Shown here: piece after piece, positions 35,632 through 45,030 of the stretch
Numbering within the stretch: position 1 is the stretch's first letter
Layout: the number at the start of each line of letters is the position of its first letter
The notes under the pieces: generated by a model
Told to the model about the DNA's origin: nothing
Database searches by the model: none
The model's input: only the letters and a program-made list of their open reading frames with translations
Program-made: the position numbers and the translations under genes
From: Ensifer sp. Root278
GTDB lineage: Bacteria; Pseudomonadota; Alphaproteobacteria; Rhizobiales; Rhizobiaceae
Direction of reading: 5' to 3'
Assembly: GCF_001429285.1 (NCBI RefSeq)
Contig: NZ_LMJJ01000003.1
Span: forward strand, 18,306 to 82,305
DNA: 64,000 nucleotides

Positions 35632-37518
35632 ATGCATAAGATCGGCTCGCGGCATGTTGCCGTAAGCACGCGAGGAGGCGCGCGGACACCTGTGAAATTT
35701 CGCCTGGCTCTTGGATTCCTGCTGTTGCCGCTGCTTGCGACCATGCTGGCCTGGAAAGGCTATGCGGTCACGACAGACAGCTATCTGCGCGAGGCGACCG
35801 CTCAAGCCACCACCGCTCTCCGGCTCGCCGTCACGGCGCTCGATGGTCACCTCAACCGCTATCAGGCGCTGCCAGCATTGATCGCCGATCACGAAGACGT
35901 TCAGGAACTGGTCACCCGCCCGCGTGATCGGCGACTGAGGGAGGCGGTGAACACCTATCTGAAAGACATCAACGCGCTGCTCCACTCCTCCGATATCTAT
36001 GTCATCACGCCGGACGGCGATACGATCGCTGCCAGCAACTATGACGGGCCAACGAGCTTCGTCGGCCAGAACTTCAGTTACCGGCCCTATTTCCAGGAAG
36101 CGCTTCGCGGACAGCAGTCGCGGTTCTATGCGCTTGGCACCACATCGCTGAAGCGCGGCTACTATTTCGGCTCGCCAATCCAGATCGGCGACGAAATCCG
36201 CGGCGTTATCGTCTTCAAGGTCGATGTCGAAAGCATCGAAGCCTCGTGGCAGGGTGGGGAATACAGGATCTTCGTTTCCGATCCCGAAGGCATCATCTTC
36301 ATGTCCGGGGACCCGGACTGGCTCTATTCCTCTATCCTGCCGCTGACCTCAGACCGCCGCGCGCGCACCGAAGCCTCGAGGCGGTACGCCGACGCCACCC
36401 TGCGTCCGCTGCCCATGGCAGAGAGCAACGCGTCCGACCACCGCTTCATGACCGTCTCCTCCGGCGGTTCGAGCCGCGAATACCTCGTGCTCTCCCAATA
36501 TATGCCGGATGCCGACTGGACCGTGAACGTACTGGTGGATACGGCCTCTGCCTATACGCAAGCGCTGACCACCGTCGCCGCCGCGCTGCTGTTGATCTGT
36601 CTTGCCGGCCTTGGCGTGGCCATTGTTCTGCAGCGGCGTGCGCGGCTCAACGAACGCATTTCAATGCAGGCAGAAGCGCAGGTCGAACTCGAACGCCGTG
36701 TCGACGAACGCACCGCCGACCTCGCGCGCGTCAATACCCAGATCGAGGAGGAGATCGCCGAACGTCGCCTGACGGAACAGCAGTTGCGCCGCACACAGGC
36801 CGACCTGATCCAGGCAGGCAAACTGGCAGGTCTCGGCCAAATGTCCGCGGCGCTTTCGCACGAATTCAACCAGCCACTTGCCGCCGCCAAGACCTATGCC
36901 GACAGCGCGGCCCTGCTGATCGAACGTGGTCGCTCCGACGAGGCGACCGACAATATCCGCCGGATCTCCGGGCTCGTCGACCGCATGGCGGCGATCAGCA
37001 AGCATCTGCGAAATTTCGCCCGCAAACCGAATGAGAAGCTTGGGCCGGTTCCGGTCGAAGAGGTGGTGCGCGATACGATGGAGATCGTATCGGTTCGGCT
37101 GAAGGCCGCAGCGGCAACCATCGACATCGATCTCGGCGATAAACCGCTCGTCGTCCGTGCCGGCTCAGTCCGCCTGCAGCAGGTGCTCGTCAACATCATC
37201 TCCAATGCGGCCGATGCGGTCGAGGGGCTTGATGACCGGACCATTCGCCTTCGCGCCCGACAGGAAGACCACAAGGTGGTGCTGACGGTCAGCGATCGGG
37301 GACCTGGCATCGCGCCGGCGATTGCCGAGCGTATCTTCGATCCGTTCTTTTCCACAAAGGGCGTCGGCAAGGGGCTGGGCCTTGGCCTTTCGATTTCCTA
37401 TAACATTATCAAGGATTTCGGTGGCAGTCTTATCGCAACCAACCTTGCGGAAGGCGGCGCCGAGTTCCGGATCGAACTTGCCGCTGAAAACAGCAATGCC
37501 CGGGAGGCTGCCGAATGA
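35632..37518 (+). CDS. dctB: DctB-like C4-dicarboxylate sensor histidine kinase
   Basis: The 628-residue protein has a membrane segment after the N-terminus (LALGFLLLPLLATMLAWKGY), a double PAS-like periplasmic sensor (IYVITPDGDTIAASN; YYFGSPIQIGDEIRGVIVFKVD), a second membrane segment (ALLLICLAGLGVAIVL), a coiled coil and a kinase core with H-box SAALSHEFNQPLAAAKTYAD and G-boxes DRGPGI and GLGLGLSIS. This layout and the FNQPL H-box are typical of DctB. ATG 35632 is used; a GTG at 35692 behind GAGGAGG is a credible alternative start. The stop overlaps dctD (ATGA). No dctA transporter gene is in the window. Confidence 0.85.
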   Translation: MHKIGSRHVAVSTRGGARTPVKFRLALGFLLLPLLATMLAWKGYAVTTDSYLREATAQATTALRLAVTALDGHLNRYQALPALIADHEDVQELVTRPRDRRLREAVNTYLKDINALLHSSDIYVITPDGDTIAASNYDGPTSFVGQNFSYRPYFQEALRGQQSRFYALGTTSLKRGYYFGSPIQIGDEIRGVIVFKVDVESIEASWQGGEYRIFVSDPEGIIFMSGDPDWLYSSILPLTSDRRARTEASRRYADATLRPLPMAESNASDHRFMTVSSGGSSREYLVLSQYMPDADWTVNVLVDTASAYTQALTTVAAALLLICLAGLGVAIVLQRRARLNERISMQAEAQVELERRVDERTADLARVNTQIEEEIAERRLTEQQLRRTQADLIQAGKLAGLGQMSAALSHEFNQPLAAAKTYADSAALLIERGRSDEATDNIRRISGLVDRMAAISKHLRNFARKPNEKLGPVPVEEVVRDTMEIVSVRLKAAAATIDIDLGDKPLVVRAGSVRLQQVLVNIISNAADAVEGLDDRTIRLRARQEDHKVVLTVSDRGPGIAPAIAERIFDPFFSTKGVGKGLGLGLSISYNIIKDFGGSLIATNLAEGGAEFRIELAAENSNAREAAE

Positions 37519-38873
37519 TCGAAAGCCGGATCCTGCTCGTCGACGACGAAGAGGAGGTGCGCCATTCGAGCGCGCAGGCGCTGGAACTGGCGGGTTTCCG
37601 CGTCGATGTCTTCGCCGCAGCCGAATGTGCCCTGGAATTCATCAGCTACAGCTTCGCCGGTGTCGTCATCAGCGACATCCGCATGCCCGGCATGGACGGC
37701 ATGACGCTGCTACAACGCATCCGAGAGATCGATGCCGAGGTGCCGGTCATCCTCGTCACCGGCCATGGCGACGTTCAGCTTGCCGTGCGCGCGATGCGCG
37801 AAGGCGCCTATGATTTCGTCGAGAAGCCGTTTGCGGCACAGATGCTCGCTGGCACCATTCGCCGGGCGTTGGACTGGCGCGCGCTCGTTCTGGAAAACCG
37901 CCGGCTGAAAGCCGTCGCCGGCAAACGCGACGACATCGAGCAGCGGCTCCCCGGCCGCAGCCAGGTCATGGTCGATCTGCGCTATCGTATCCGCGCCATC
38001 GGCGCAGCCGACGCGGACACGCTGATCATCGGCGATACCGGCGTCGGCAAGGAGGTGCTGGCCCGCACGCTGCATGATCTCAGCGCTCGCGCCAACAGCC
38101 CGTTCATCGCCATCAACTGCGCGGCCCTGCCGGAGAACCTGATCGAGAGCGAACTCTTCGGCCACGAGCCCGGCGCCTTTCCCGGCGCCATTCGTCCGCG
38201 CTACGGCAAATTCGAGCATGGTCGCGGCGGCACCATCCTGCTCGACGAGATCGGCTCGATGCCGTTCGACCTTCAGGCAAAATTCCTGCGCGTCCTCCAG
38301 GAACGCGTCATCACCCGCCTCGGATCGAACGAAGTCGTACCGCTCGATGTGCGCTTCATCGCCACCAGCAAGGTCGATCTCGAAAGGGAAGTTGCCGCGG
38401 GGCGCTTCCGCGCCGATCTGCTCTACCGCCTCAACGTCGCAACGCTTCGGGTTCCCTCGCTCGCCCAGCGCCGCGCCGATATCCCGCTGCTCTTCCTGCA
38501 ACTGGTAAGGGAATCTGCGGCACGCTATGGCCGCGATGAAGTCGAGGTCTCGCAAGCCATGCTGGCGGAAATGGCGGAGCGCGACTGGCCGGGCAATGTG
38601 CGCGAACTGCGCAACGCCGCCGAGCGGCTGGTGCTCGGGCTTGATTCAGCACCGCTCGATGCCGCGAAGGAAGAGAGCGGCCGGCTTGCCGACAAGGTGG
38701 CAGCCTATGAAAAGGGTCTCATCGCCAGCGCCATTGCCGCGCATGGCGGCGCCCTGAAGCCGGTCTACGAGTCTCTCGGCATTTCGCGCAAGACGCTCTA
38801 CGAGAAAATGCAGAAGTTCGGGCTCGACAAGAAGCTTGTCGCTGCAGATTTCCCGGCCGATGGCGAACTCTGA
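37515..38873 (+). CDS. dctD: DctD-like sigma-54-dependent response regulator
   Basis: The 452-residue protein has a receiver domain (phospho-acceptor Asp54 in VISDIRMPGMDG), an AAA+ sigma-54 activator domain (Walker A GDTGVGKE at 173-180, Walker B ILLDEI) and a C-terminal Fis-type helix-turn-helix (SLGISRKTLYEKMQKFGL). The sigma-54 contact loop reads GAFPGA (220-225) where the family consensus is GAFTGA. The DctB-like kinase is translationally coupled upstream. In rhizobia DctBD activates dctA for succinate uptake; no dctA is visible here, so the target is unknown. Confidence 0.85.
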   Translation: MIESRILLVDDEEEVRHSSAQALELAGFRVDVFAAAECALEFISYSFAGVVISDIRMPGMDGMTLLQRIREIDAEVPVILVTGHGDVQLAVRAMREGAYDFVEKPFAAQMLAGTIRRALDWRALVLENRRLKAVAGKRDDIEQRLPGRSQVMVDLRYRIRAIGAADADTLIIGDTGVGKEVLARTLHDLSARANSPFIAINCAALPENLIESELFGHEPGAFPGAIRPRYGKFEHGRGGTILLDEIGSMPFDLQAKFLRVLQERVITRLGSNEVVPLDVRFIATSKVDLEREVAAGRFRADLLYRLNVATLRVPSLAQRRADIPLLFLQLVRESAARYGRDEVEVSQAMLAEMAERDWPGNVRELRNAAERLVLGLDSAPLDAAKEESGRLADKVAAYEKGLIASAIAAHGGALKPVYESLGISRKTLYEKMQKFGLDKKLVAADFPADGEL

Positions 38874-38912
38874 TCAGAGCCCGCGCCGAAACCGCAAGTG
38901 CCCGGAATAAAG

Positions 38913-38938
38913 CAGGGACGCGATCGCTCGCGTCCCTG
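38913..38938. terminator. Bidirectional terminator hairpin between dctD and opp operon
   Basis: CAGGGACGCGA (38913-38923) and TCGCGTCCCTG (38928-38938) form a perfect 11-bp stem in the convergent gap. It could end both transcripts. Confidence 0.75.
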
Positions 38939-38959
38939 TCAACTGCGGTATCGGCCGGC

Positions 38960-40561
38960 TCAGACGTTGAAGGCTGCGCCGATCAGCGTCTTGGTATAGG
39001 GCTGCTTCGCCGCCTCGAAGATCGCGTCCGTTTCGCCTTCCTCGACGATCTTGCCGTTCTTCATGACGATCACATAGTCCGACATCGCCTTCACCACCGA
39101 AAGATCGTGGCTGATGAAGATGTAGGAGAGCCCATGCGAGCGCTGCAGGTCGCGCAGGAGTTCGATCACCTGACCCTGAACCGAGCGGTCGAGCGCCGAG
39201 GTCGGTTCGTCGAGAATGACGACCTTGGGCTTCAGGATCATTGCGCGGGCGATCGCGATGCGCTGCCGCTGGCCGCCCGAGAACTCGTGCGGGTAGCGGT
39301 TGCGGGACGCAGGGTCGAGCCCCACTTCCTTCAGCGCTTCTGACGCCCGGCGGTCGCGATCGGCACGGCTGAGCTCGGGCTCGTGCACTTGCAGGCCTTC
39401 GGTGATGATCTCACCGACGGTGCGCCGGGGTGAAAGCGAGCCGTACGGATCCTGGAAGACGAGTTGCAACGTGCGACGCAGCGGCCGCATCTGCCCGCGG
39501 TCGAAGCCGGAAATATCCGTCGTCCCGAAACGATAGTAGCCGCTGCTCGGCAGAAGCCTTAGAAGCGCACGACCGAGCGTCGACTTGCCGGAACCGGACT
39601 CGCCGACGACGCCGATCGTCTGCCCCTCTTGCAGGCGCAGATTGACGTTGTCCACCGCACGGAAGACAGACTTCCCACCCCGGAAAAGCCCGCCGCCGAT
39701 CTGATAGTCGACACAGACGTCGCGGCCTTCGAGAATGATCGGCGCGCTGTCGGCCGGCGACGCCTTGCGGCCGCTCGGCTCGGCCGCGAGCAGCATCTTC
39801 GTGTAGTCGGCCTGCGGCCGCTCGAAGATGTCAGCCGTCGTGCCTCTCTCCACCACTTCGCCGCGACGCATCACCGCAACGCGGTCCGCGAAGTGCTTGA
39901 CGATGCCGAGGTCGTGCGTGATCAGCACGATCGCCATGCCGAAGCGCTTCTGCAGCGACTTGAGCAGATCAAGGATCTGCGCCTGGATCGTCACGTCGAG
40001 CGCCGTCGTCGGTTCGTCCGCGATCAGGAGATCCGGGTCGTTGGCAAGCGCCATGGCGATCATCACGCGCTGACGCTGGCCACCCGAAAGTTCATGCGGA
40101 TAGCTGTCGATGCGGCGCCCAGGTTCCGGGATGCCGACGAGCTCGAGCAGTTCAAGCACGCGCGCCCGCGCCTGTTTGAACGTGCCGCCCCGATGGTGCA
40201 CGATCGGCTCGGCGATCTGGCGGCCGACGGGATAGAGCGGATCGAGCGAGGTCATCGGCTCCTGGAAGATCATGGTGACCTTCGCACCGCGCACCTCGTT
40301 CAGCGCCTTGGGCGGCAGGCCCACAAGCTCCTGGCCGCGGTAACGCGCGGAGCCGGTGACCTCACCGTTCTTGGCGAGCAGGCCCATGATGCCCATCATC
40401 GTCTGGCTCTTGCCGGAGCCGGACTCGCCGACGACCGCAAGCGTTTCACCGGTACGGACGTCGAGATCGATGCCCTTGACCGCTTCCACCGTGCCATCAG
40501 GCGTCGAGAAGTTCACCTTGAGGCCGCGAACGGCCAGGATGGTTTCCTTGGTATCTGCCAT
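38960..40561 (-). CDS. Fused oligopeptide ABC transporter ATPase (OppD-OppF type)
   Basis: The 533-residue protein carries two peptide-transporter ABC domains in tandem: the first with [25 protein letters not shown] and [12 protein letters not shown]; the second with [24 protein letters not shown] and [11 protein letters not shown]. It thus replaces separate OppD and OppF subunits. ATG 40561 lies one base after the oppC stop. It is the last gene of an opp operon and supplies ATP hydrolysis for peptide uptake. Confidence 0.94.
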   Translation of the reverse strand: MADTKETILAVRGLKVNFSTPDGTVEAVKGIDLDVRTGETLAVVGESGSGKSQTMMGIMGLLAKNGEVTGSARYRGQELVGLPPKALNEVRGAKVTMIFQEPMTSLDPLYPVGRQIAEPIVHHRGGTFKQARARVLELLELVGIPEPGRRIDSYPHELSGGQRQRVMIAMALANDPDLLIADEPTTALDVTIQAQILDLLKSLQKRFGMAIVLITHDLGIVKHFADRVAVMRRGEVVERGTTADIFERPQADYTKMLLAAEPSGRKASPADSAPIILEGRDVCVDYQIGGGLFRGGKSVFRAVDNVNLRLQEGQTIGVVGESGSGKSTLGRALLRLLPSSGYYRFGTTDISGFDRGQMRPLRRTLQLVFQDPYGSLSPRRTVGEIITEGLQVHEPELSRADRDRRASEALKEVGLDPASRNRYPHEFSGGQRQRIAIARAMILKPKVVILDEPTSALDRSVQGQVIELLRDLQRSHGLSYIFISHDLSVVKAMSDYVIVMKNGKIVEEGETDAIFEAAKQPYTKTLIGAAFNV

Positions 40562-40562
40562 G

Positions 40563-41693
40563 TCAGCGATCCTTCGGGTCGAGCGCGTCGCGCAGGCCGT
40601 CGCCAACGAAATTCAGCGAGAACAGCGTCAGGACAAAGAAGATGGCCGGGAAGATGAGCAGCCACGGCGCCGACTGGATGTTGTTTGCGCCTTCCGAGAT
40701 CAGCGCTCCCCAGCTCGTCAGCGGCGCCTGAACGCCGAGGCCAAGGAAGGAGAGGAAGCTCTCGAGCAGGATCACCTTGGGCACGACGACGGTCACGAAA
40801 ACGATGACCGGACCGATCGTATTGGGGATGATGTGCCGGCGGATGATCTGCCAATCGGTCAGGCCGAGTGCCTGCGCGGCGCCGACGAACTCGCGCCGCT
40901 TGAGCGCAAGCGTCTGGCCGCGCACGATACGGGCCATGTCGAGCCATTCCACCGCCCCGATCACCAGGAAGATCAGGATGAACGAGCGACCGAAGAACAC
41001 GACGAGAACGACGACGAGGAAGACGAAGGGCAGAGAATACATGATCTCCACCAGTCGCATCATGACGTTGTCGACGCGGCCGCCGATATAGCCCGATGTC
41101 GCGCCGTAGACGACGCCGATGCCGAGCGAAACGAGGCTCGCCAGCAGGCCGACGGCTATCGAGATCTGGCCACCGAGCATGACGCGGACCAGAAGATCGC
41201 GACCGTTGGAATCGGTGCCGAAGGGGAAGTATTCCCGGTCGACCTGACCGGTCACTTTCAGCGTGCGGCCGTCATCTTCCGTTGCCACCACCTGGGTGTC
41301 GCGGAACTCGTTGGCGCGATCGAAATAGCGCGTTGCGCGCGCATCGATCGGCTGTTCCGAGGTGATCGTCGCGGTGAAGGTCTCACCCTCGAGATTGAAC
41401 TCCTTGAGCGTGACGCGGGCGCGGGTCGCGATGCCTTCCATCACCCCCTGCAACGTCGAAACGTCGGGCCGCGGCTCGAGGCTGGGGGCTTTCGTGACGT
41501 ATGACGGAAACACCTGGTCATAGGTATGCGGCACAAACAGCGGACCTAAGAACGAGAACAGCGCGATCAGTGCCAGCATCACGCAACCGGCCATGGCGGC
41601 ACGGTTGCGCTTGAAGCGCATGGCGGCGAGCTGGAAGAGGCTGCGCCCCTTGGTTTCCGGTGTCACCACCGGGGTCTGGACGATATCAGTCAT
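40563..41693 (-). CDS. Oligopeptide ABC transporter permease, OppC type
   Basis: The 376-residue membrane protein has the OppC_N segment (FKRNRAAMAGCVMLALIALF), a sizeable periplasmic insertion of about 120 residues before TDSNGRDLLVRVMLGGQIS, and the EAA contact loop GAAQALGLTDWQIIRRHIIPN. ATG 41693 overlaps the oppB end by eight bases, so they are translationally coupled. The insertion between the first two membrane segments is longer than in many OppC proteins but occurs in the family. Confidence 0.93.
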   Translation of the reverse strand: MTDIVQTPVVTPETKGRSLFQLAAMRFKRNRAAMAGCVMLALIALFSFLGPLFVPHTYDQVFPSYVTKAPSLEPRPDVSTLQGVMEGIATRARVTLKEFNLEGETFTATITSEQPIDARATRYFDRANEFRDTQVVATEDDGRTLKVTGQVDREYFPFGTDSNGRDLLVRVMLGGQISIAVGLLASLVSLGIGVVYGATSGYIGGRVDNVMMRLVEIMYSLPFVFLVVVLVVFFGRSFILIFLVIGAVEWLDMARIVRGQTLALKRREFVGAAQALGLTDWQIIRRHIIPNTIGPVIVFVTVVVPKVILLESFLSFLGLGVQAPLTSWGALISEGANNIQSAPWLLIFPAIFFVLTLFSLNFVGDGLRDALDPKDR

Positions 41694-42609
41694 GGCGAAC
41701 CCTCGGATCGAGCAGGCCGTAGAGAATGTCGACCAGGAGATTGAAAACGATGACGAAGATTGCAACGAGAATGACCGTGCCCATCACCAGCGTATAGTCA
41801 CGGTTGATCGCGCCGAGGACGAAGTAACGGCCGACACCCGGAATGGTGAAGATCGTCTCGACGACAGCCGAACCGGTCAGCAGCGCCGCGGCACAGGGTG
41901 CGAGATAGGACACGACCGGCAGCATCGCGCCGCGCATCGCGTGGGTCACCACAACCGTTCGCGCAGGTAGGCCGTAGGCCCTGGCGGTTCGGATGTGGTC
42001 GGTGTGAAGCGCCTCGATCATCGATCCGCGTGTCAGGCGCGCGAAAACCGCAACCTGCGGCAGTGCCAGCGCAATCATCGGCAGGATCAGGGAGCGGAAC
42101 GATCCATCACCCCAACCGCCGGAGGGAACCCACGAAAGGCCGACCGCGAATATCAACACGAGCACCGGACCGACAACGAAGTTCGGCACGGTGACGCCGA
42201 TCGTCGAGACCGACATGATCGCAAAATCGAGAATGCTGTTCTGCCTGAGCGCGGCGATCGTGCCGGCAGTCACGCCGCCGATGAGAGCAAGCAACAGCGC
42301 GTAGAAGCCGAGCTCCATCGAATAGGGCAGACCCTTGCTGATCAATTCAGCGACATTGTTGTCTTTATAGACATAGCTCGGGCCGAAGTCGCCGGTCACA
42401 GCATTGCTGAGATAGTGCGTGTATTGGCGCCAAAGGGGCTGGTCGAGCTGATACGTCTTCATCAGGTTCGCCATCGTTTGTGGCGGAAGAGGACGCTCGA
42501 GGTTGAAGGGGCCACCAGGGGCGAACCGCATCAGGAAGAAGGATATGGTGACGACGATAAACAAGGTCGGCACCGCACTCGCCAATCGGCGGAGGATGAA
42601 GGAAATCAT
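41686..42609 (-). CDS. Oligopeptide ABC transporter permease, OppB type
   Basis: The 307-residue membrane protein begins MISFILRRLASAVPTLFIV and has the OppB hallmarks FFLMRFAPGGPF and the contact loop RTARAYGLPARTVVVTHAMR. It is read after a 53-base gap from oppA that contains a hairpin and a CCGGAG ribosome-binding site. Partner of the OppC-type protein. Confidence 0.94.
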   Translation of the reverse strand: MISFILRRLASAVPTLFIVVTISFFLMRFAPGGPFNLERPLPPQTMANLMKTYQLDQPLWRQYTHYLSNAVTGDFGPSYVYKDNNVAELISKGLPYSMELGFYALLLALIGGVTAGTIAALRQNSILDFAIMSVSTIGVTVPNFVVGPVLVLIFAVGLSWVPSGGWGDGSFRSLILPMIALALPQVAVFARLTRGSMIEALHTDHIRTARAYGLPARTVVVTHAMRGAMLPVVSYLAPCAAALLTGSAVVETIFTIPGVGRYFVLGAINRDYTLVMGTVILVAIFVIVFNLLVDILYGLLDPRVRHD

Positions 42610-42625
42610 GGACGTGCTCCGGAGG

Positions 42626-42652
42626 CGACGCGCGGCCTGTTACCGCGCGTCG
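42626..42652 (-). terminator. Intra-operon hairpin between oppA and oppB
   Basis: CGACGCGCGG (42626-42635) and CCGCGCGTCG (42643-42652) form a perfect 10-bp stem, 10 bases past the oppA stop. As at the aapJ-aapQ junction, it probably reduces read-through into the permease genes or protects the binding-protein mRNA. Confidence 0.6.
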
Positions 42653-42662
42653 TCTCTGTTCG

Positions 42663-44261
42663 TTATTCGGCGATGCTCAGGAACTTGCTGAGGTGCTCGT
42701 TCGGAGCATTGTCCGCCCAGCCCTTGACGCGGCTGGCAACCAGCCACAGGTCGGCCTGGGTCAGAAGCGGAGCGATCGGCTGTTCCTTCATCAGCAGCGC
42801 TTCTGCTTCATGCATCAGCTTCGAGCGGGCTGCCGGATCCTGCTCGTCGTAGGACTTCTTCATCAGGCCGTCGAATTCAGCGTTTTCGAAGTGGCCGTAG
42901 TTGAAGGTCTTGTTGGAGCCGACGCTGAGTGCCAGGAAGTTCTCTGCGTCCGCGTAGTCCGCCTGCCAGCCGGCACGGGCAACGTTGAACTTGCCGCCTT
43001 CCTGCAGGTAGGCGTAGTGCGAGGACACGTCGAGGTTCACCAGCGACACCTTGGCGCCGAAGGTGTTCTTCCACATGTCGGCGACAGCGGTCGCAACACG
43101 CTCGTGGTTCGGGTTGGTGTTATAGCGCAACTCGATATCGAGCGGCTTGCCACCTTCGCCGTAGCCGGCTTCCTTCATCAGGGCGACGGCCTTGTCTTCA
43201 CGGTCGAGCTGCGACAGCGTGCCGAACTCGGCCTTGGACGGCTCACCGTAGCTTTCGATGCCCGGGGGGACCATCGAATAGGCGGGGAGCTGCGAACCGG
43301 CATAGATTTCCTTGGCGAGGAAGTCGCGGTCGACGGCCATGGACAGAGCCTGGCGGACGCGCACGTCGCTATAGGGCTCCTGACGGGTGTCGAAGGCGTA
43401 ATAATACGTCGCGAGCGACGGCGAAACATGGACCTGATCGCCGTAGGACGTGCGCAGACGCCCGATCTGATCAGCCGAGAAGTTGTAGACGAGATCCATT
43501 TCCTTGGCTTCGAAACGGCGAACCGAAGCGGCCTGGTCGTCGATCGGGTAGAAGATGACCTTGTCGAGCTTGACGTTGGCCGCATCCCAATAGTTGGCGT
43601 TCTTGACGACGGTCAGGCTGTCGTTCGGAACGTGGGCGGCGAGCGTGAACGCGCCGTTCGAAACCATGACACCCGGCTTGACGAAGTCAGCGCCGTTCTT
43701 TTCGACGCTTGCCTTGCTGACCGGAAGCGCGGTCTGGTGCGCCAGCAGTTCCAGGAAGAACGGGGTCGGGCGCTCAAGCGTGATTTCGAGCGTCTTTTCG
43801 TCGACAGCCTTCACGCCGAGCTGGTCGGTCGGCAGTTCACCCTTGTTGACCTTTTCGGCGTTCTTGATCGGGAAGAGAATGTTGGCATAGCCGGCCGCGG
43901 TCTTCGGATCTTCGACGCGGCGGATGGAGAAGACAAAGTCTTCTGCCGTTACCGGCGAACCGTCCGACCACTTTGCATCGGCGCGCAGCTTGAAGGTGTA
44001 GACCGTACCGTCGTCCGAGAGCTCCCACGTTTCAGCGACACCTGGGACGATCTTGGCAGCGGCGTCATAGATCGTCAGGCCCTCGTAGAGGTCCTTGAGG
44101 ATGAACGCTTCGATGTTGATCGAGGTATGGGCCTGATCCAGGGTTTGCGGCTCACCCGCATTGCCGCGATGCAGGACAGCTTCGGCGAGCGCCGGGCTTG
44201 CTCCGATGAGCAGCGAACCGATCAGCGCGGCAGCGCTAAGGTTGAGTTTCAGTGATGCCAT
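42663..44261 (-). CDS. oppA: Oligopeptide ABC transporter substrate-binding protein, OppA type
   Basis: The 532-residue protein has a Sec signal peptide (MASLKLNLSAAALIGSLLI, cleavage near PALAEA) and the SBP_bac_5 fold: GEPQTLDQAHTS, GVAETWELSDDGTVYTFKLR and VRQALSMAVDRDF. ATG 44261 follows GGAGAG. It heads the opp operon and binds peptides, or peptide-like compounds, in the periplasm. A 769-base intergenic region upstream is shared with the fructose-bisphosphate aldolase gene. Confidence 0.94.
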   Translation of the reverse strand: MASLKLNLSAAALIGSLLIGASPALAEAVLHRGNAGEPQTLDQAHTSINIEAFILKDLYEGLTIYDAAAKIVPGVAETWELSDDGTVYTFKLRADAKWSDGSPVTAEDFVFSIRRVEDPKTAAGYANILFPIKNAEKVNKGELPTDQLGVKAVDEKTLEITLERPTPFFLELLAHQTALPVSKASVEKNGADFVKPGVMVSNGAFTLAAHVPNDSLTVVKNANYWDAANVKLDKVIFYPIDDQAASVRRFEAKEMDLVYNFSADQIGRLRTSYGDQVHVSPSLATYYYAFDTRQEPYSDVRVRQALSMAVDRDFLAKEIYAGSQLPAYSMVPPGIESYGEPSKAEFGTLSQLDREDKAVALMKEAGYGEGGKPLDIELRYNTNPNHERVATAVADMWKNTFGAKVSLVNLDVSSHYAYLQEGGKFNVARAGWQADYADAENFLALSVGSNKTFNYGHFENAEFDGLMKKSYDEQDPAARSKLMHEAEALLMKEQPIAPLLTQADLWLVASRVKGWADNAPNEHLSKFLSIAE

Positions 44262-44363
44262 TTTGTTTCTCTCCTTCCCCTTGTTTTGGGTTTGTGATCG
44301 CAGGAGAGAAGTGCAAATCGTCCTCAAACGCAAGGCGGATTCTGCGGCTGTCTGCATCTTTAT

Positions 44364-44393
44364 CTATAGGACAGAATTCCTTCTATCCTATAG
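44364..44393. promoter_or_regulatory. Inverted repeat in the oppA promoter region
   Basis: CTATAGGA (44364-44371) and TCCTATAG (44386-44393) are perfect inverted arms whose centres are 22 bases apart, close to two helical turns. The repeat is about 105-130 bases before the oppA ATG. Confidence 0.45.
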
Positions 44394-44494
44394 GTTGTAT
44401 TTCGTTTGCGATTCTTTTCGTCGCCTTTGCGACGGACGTGTGACGGAAGCAGGGCAATTTCGGGAAATCTCCTGCAACGTTTTAGGTCGGCAAT

Positions 44495-44508
44495 TTTTGT
44501 CGACAAAA
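44495..44508. promoter_or_regulatory. Perfect 14-base palindrome in oppA-fba intergenic region
   Basis: TTTTGTCGACAAAA is its own reverse complement. It could be a regulator site; nothing identifies the protein. Confidence 0.4.
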
Positions 44509-45030
44509 CACGGCCGCAGCCACCGTCGAATCATCGACCGTGCAAACTTTGTGAATTTTGCCGGCAGTTTACGTAATGTGCGTAAAGAATGGCGCCGTTC
44601 GCCGCAATCTTCTTGCGAACCCCTCACTTCATGTAGACAGACTGTTTCCACCGCGCACTCGACCGGCATGGTGTGCAGTACGAAATATACACGCACCGGT
44701 CGCAAATGCGACTCTTGCCTTCCTCCCCTCAAAGGCACCACCAGAAAGTGAAACCAGTTCACCGGAAAGGTGTTGCATCCAGTCCACAGTAAAATCGATT
44801 GAAGCGCGTTTCGACCTCTGGCAACCTGCCTTTTGCCCGGTTGTCAAACCACTTCGATGAACTATTGTGCGCCTGACTTCGGTGGGCGCGACCAATTCGC
44901 GCGCGCTGTCACGCCGCACGGAAATTCCGGCCATCGCTTGCCTGCGATGATGTTCATGCGGCGCTTCAAGCCGGGATTGTTTTTGTGGCGCACCGGGAAG
45001 GCTGCGCCGAGCACCAAGGGAGAATACCGA

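Larger units (their letters stand above)
44262..45030. other. Long divergent intergenic region between oppA and fba
   Basis: No gene is evident in these 769 bases. They are less GC-rich than their surroundings around 44340-44600 and contain three symmetric elements: CTATAGGA/TCCTATAG (44364-44393), the palindrome TTTTGTCGACAAAA (44495-44508) and TTTACG/CGTAAA (44568-44586). Both flanking genes must have promoters here. The rightmost 250 bases, just before fba, hold nothing I can name. Confidence 0.6.

Noticed and set aside
42693..44255. 520-codon plus-strand open frame
   Set aside because: Antisense to oppA; no recognised motif.
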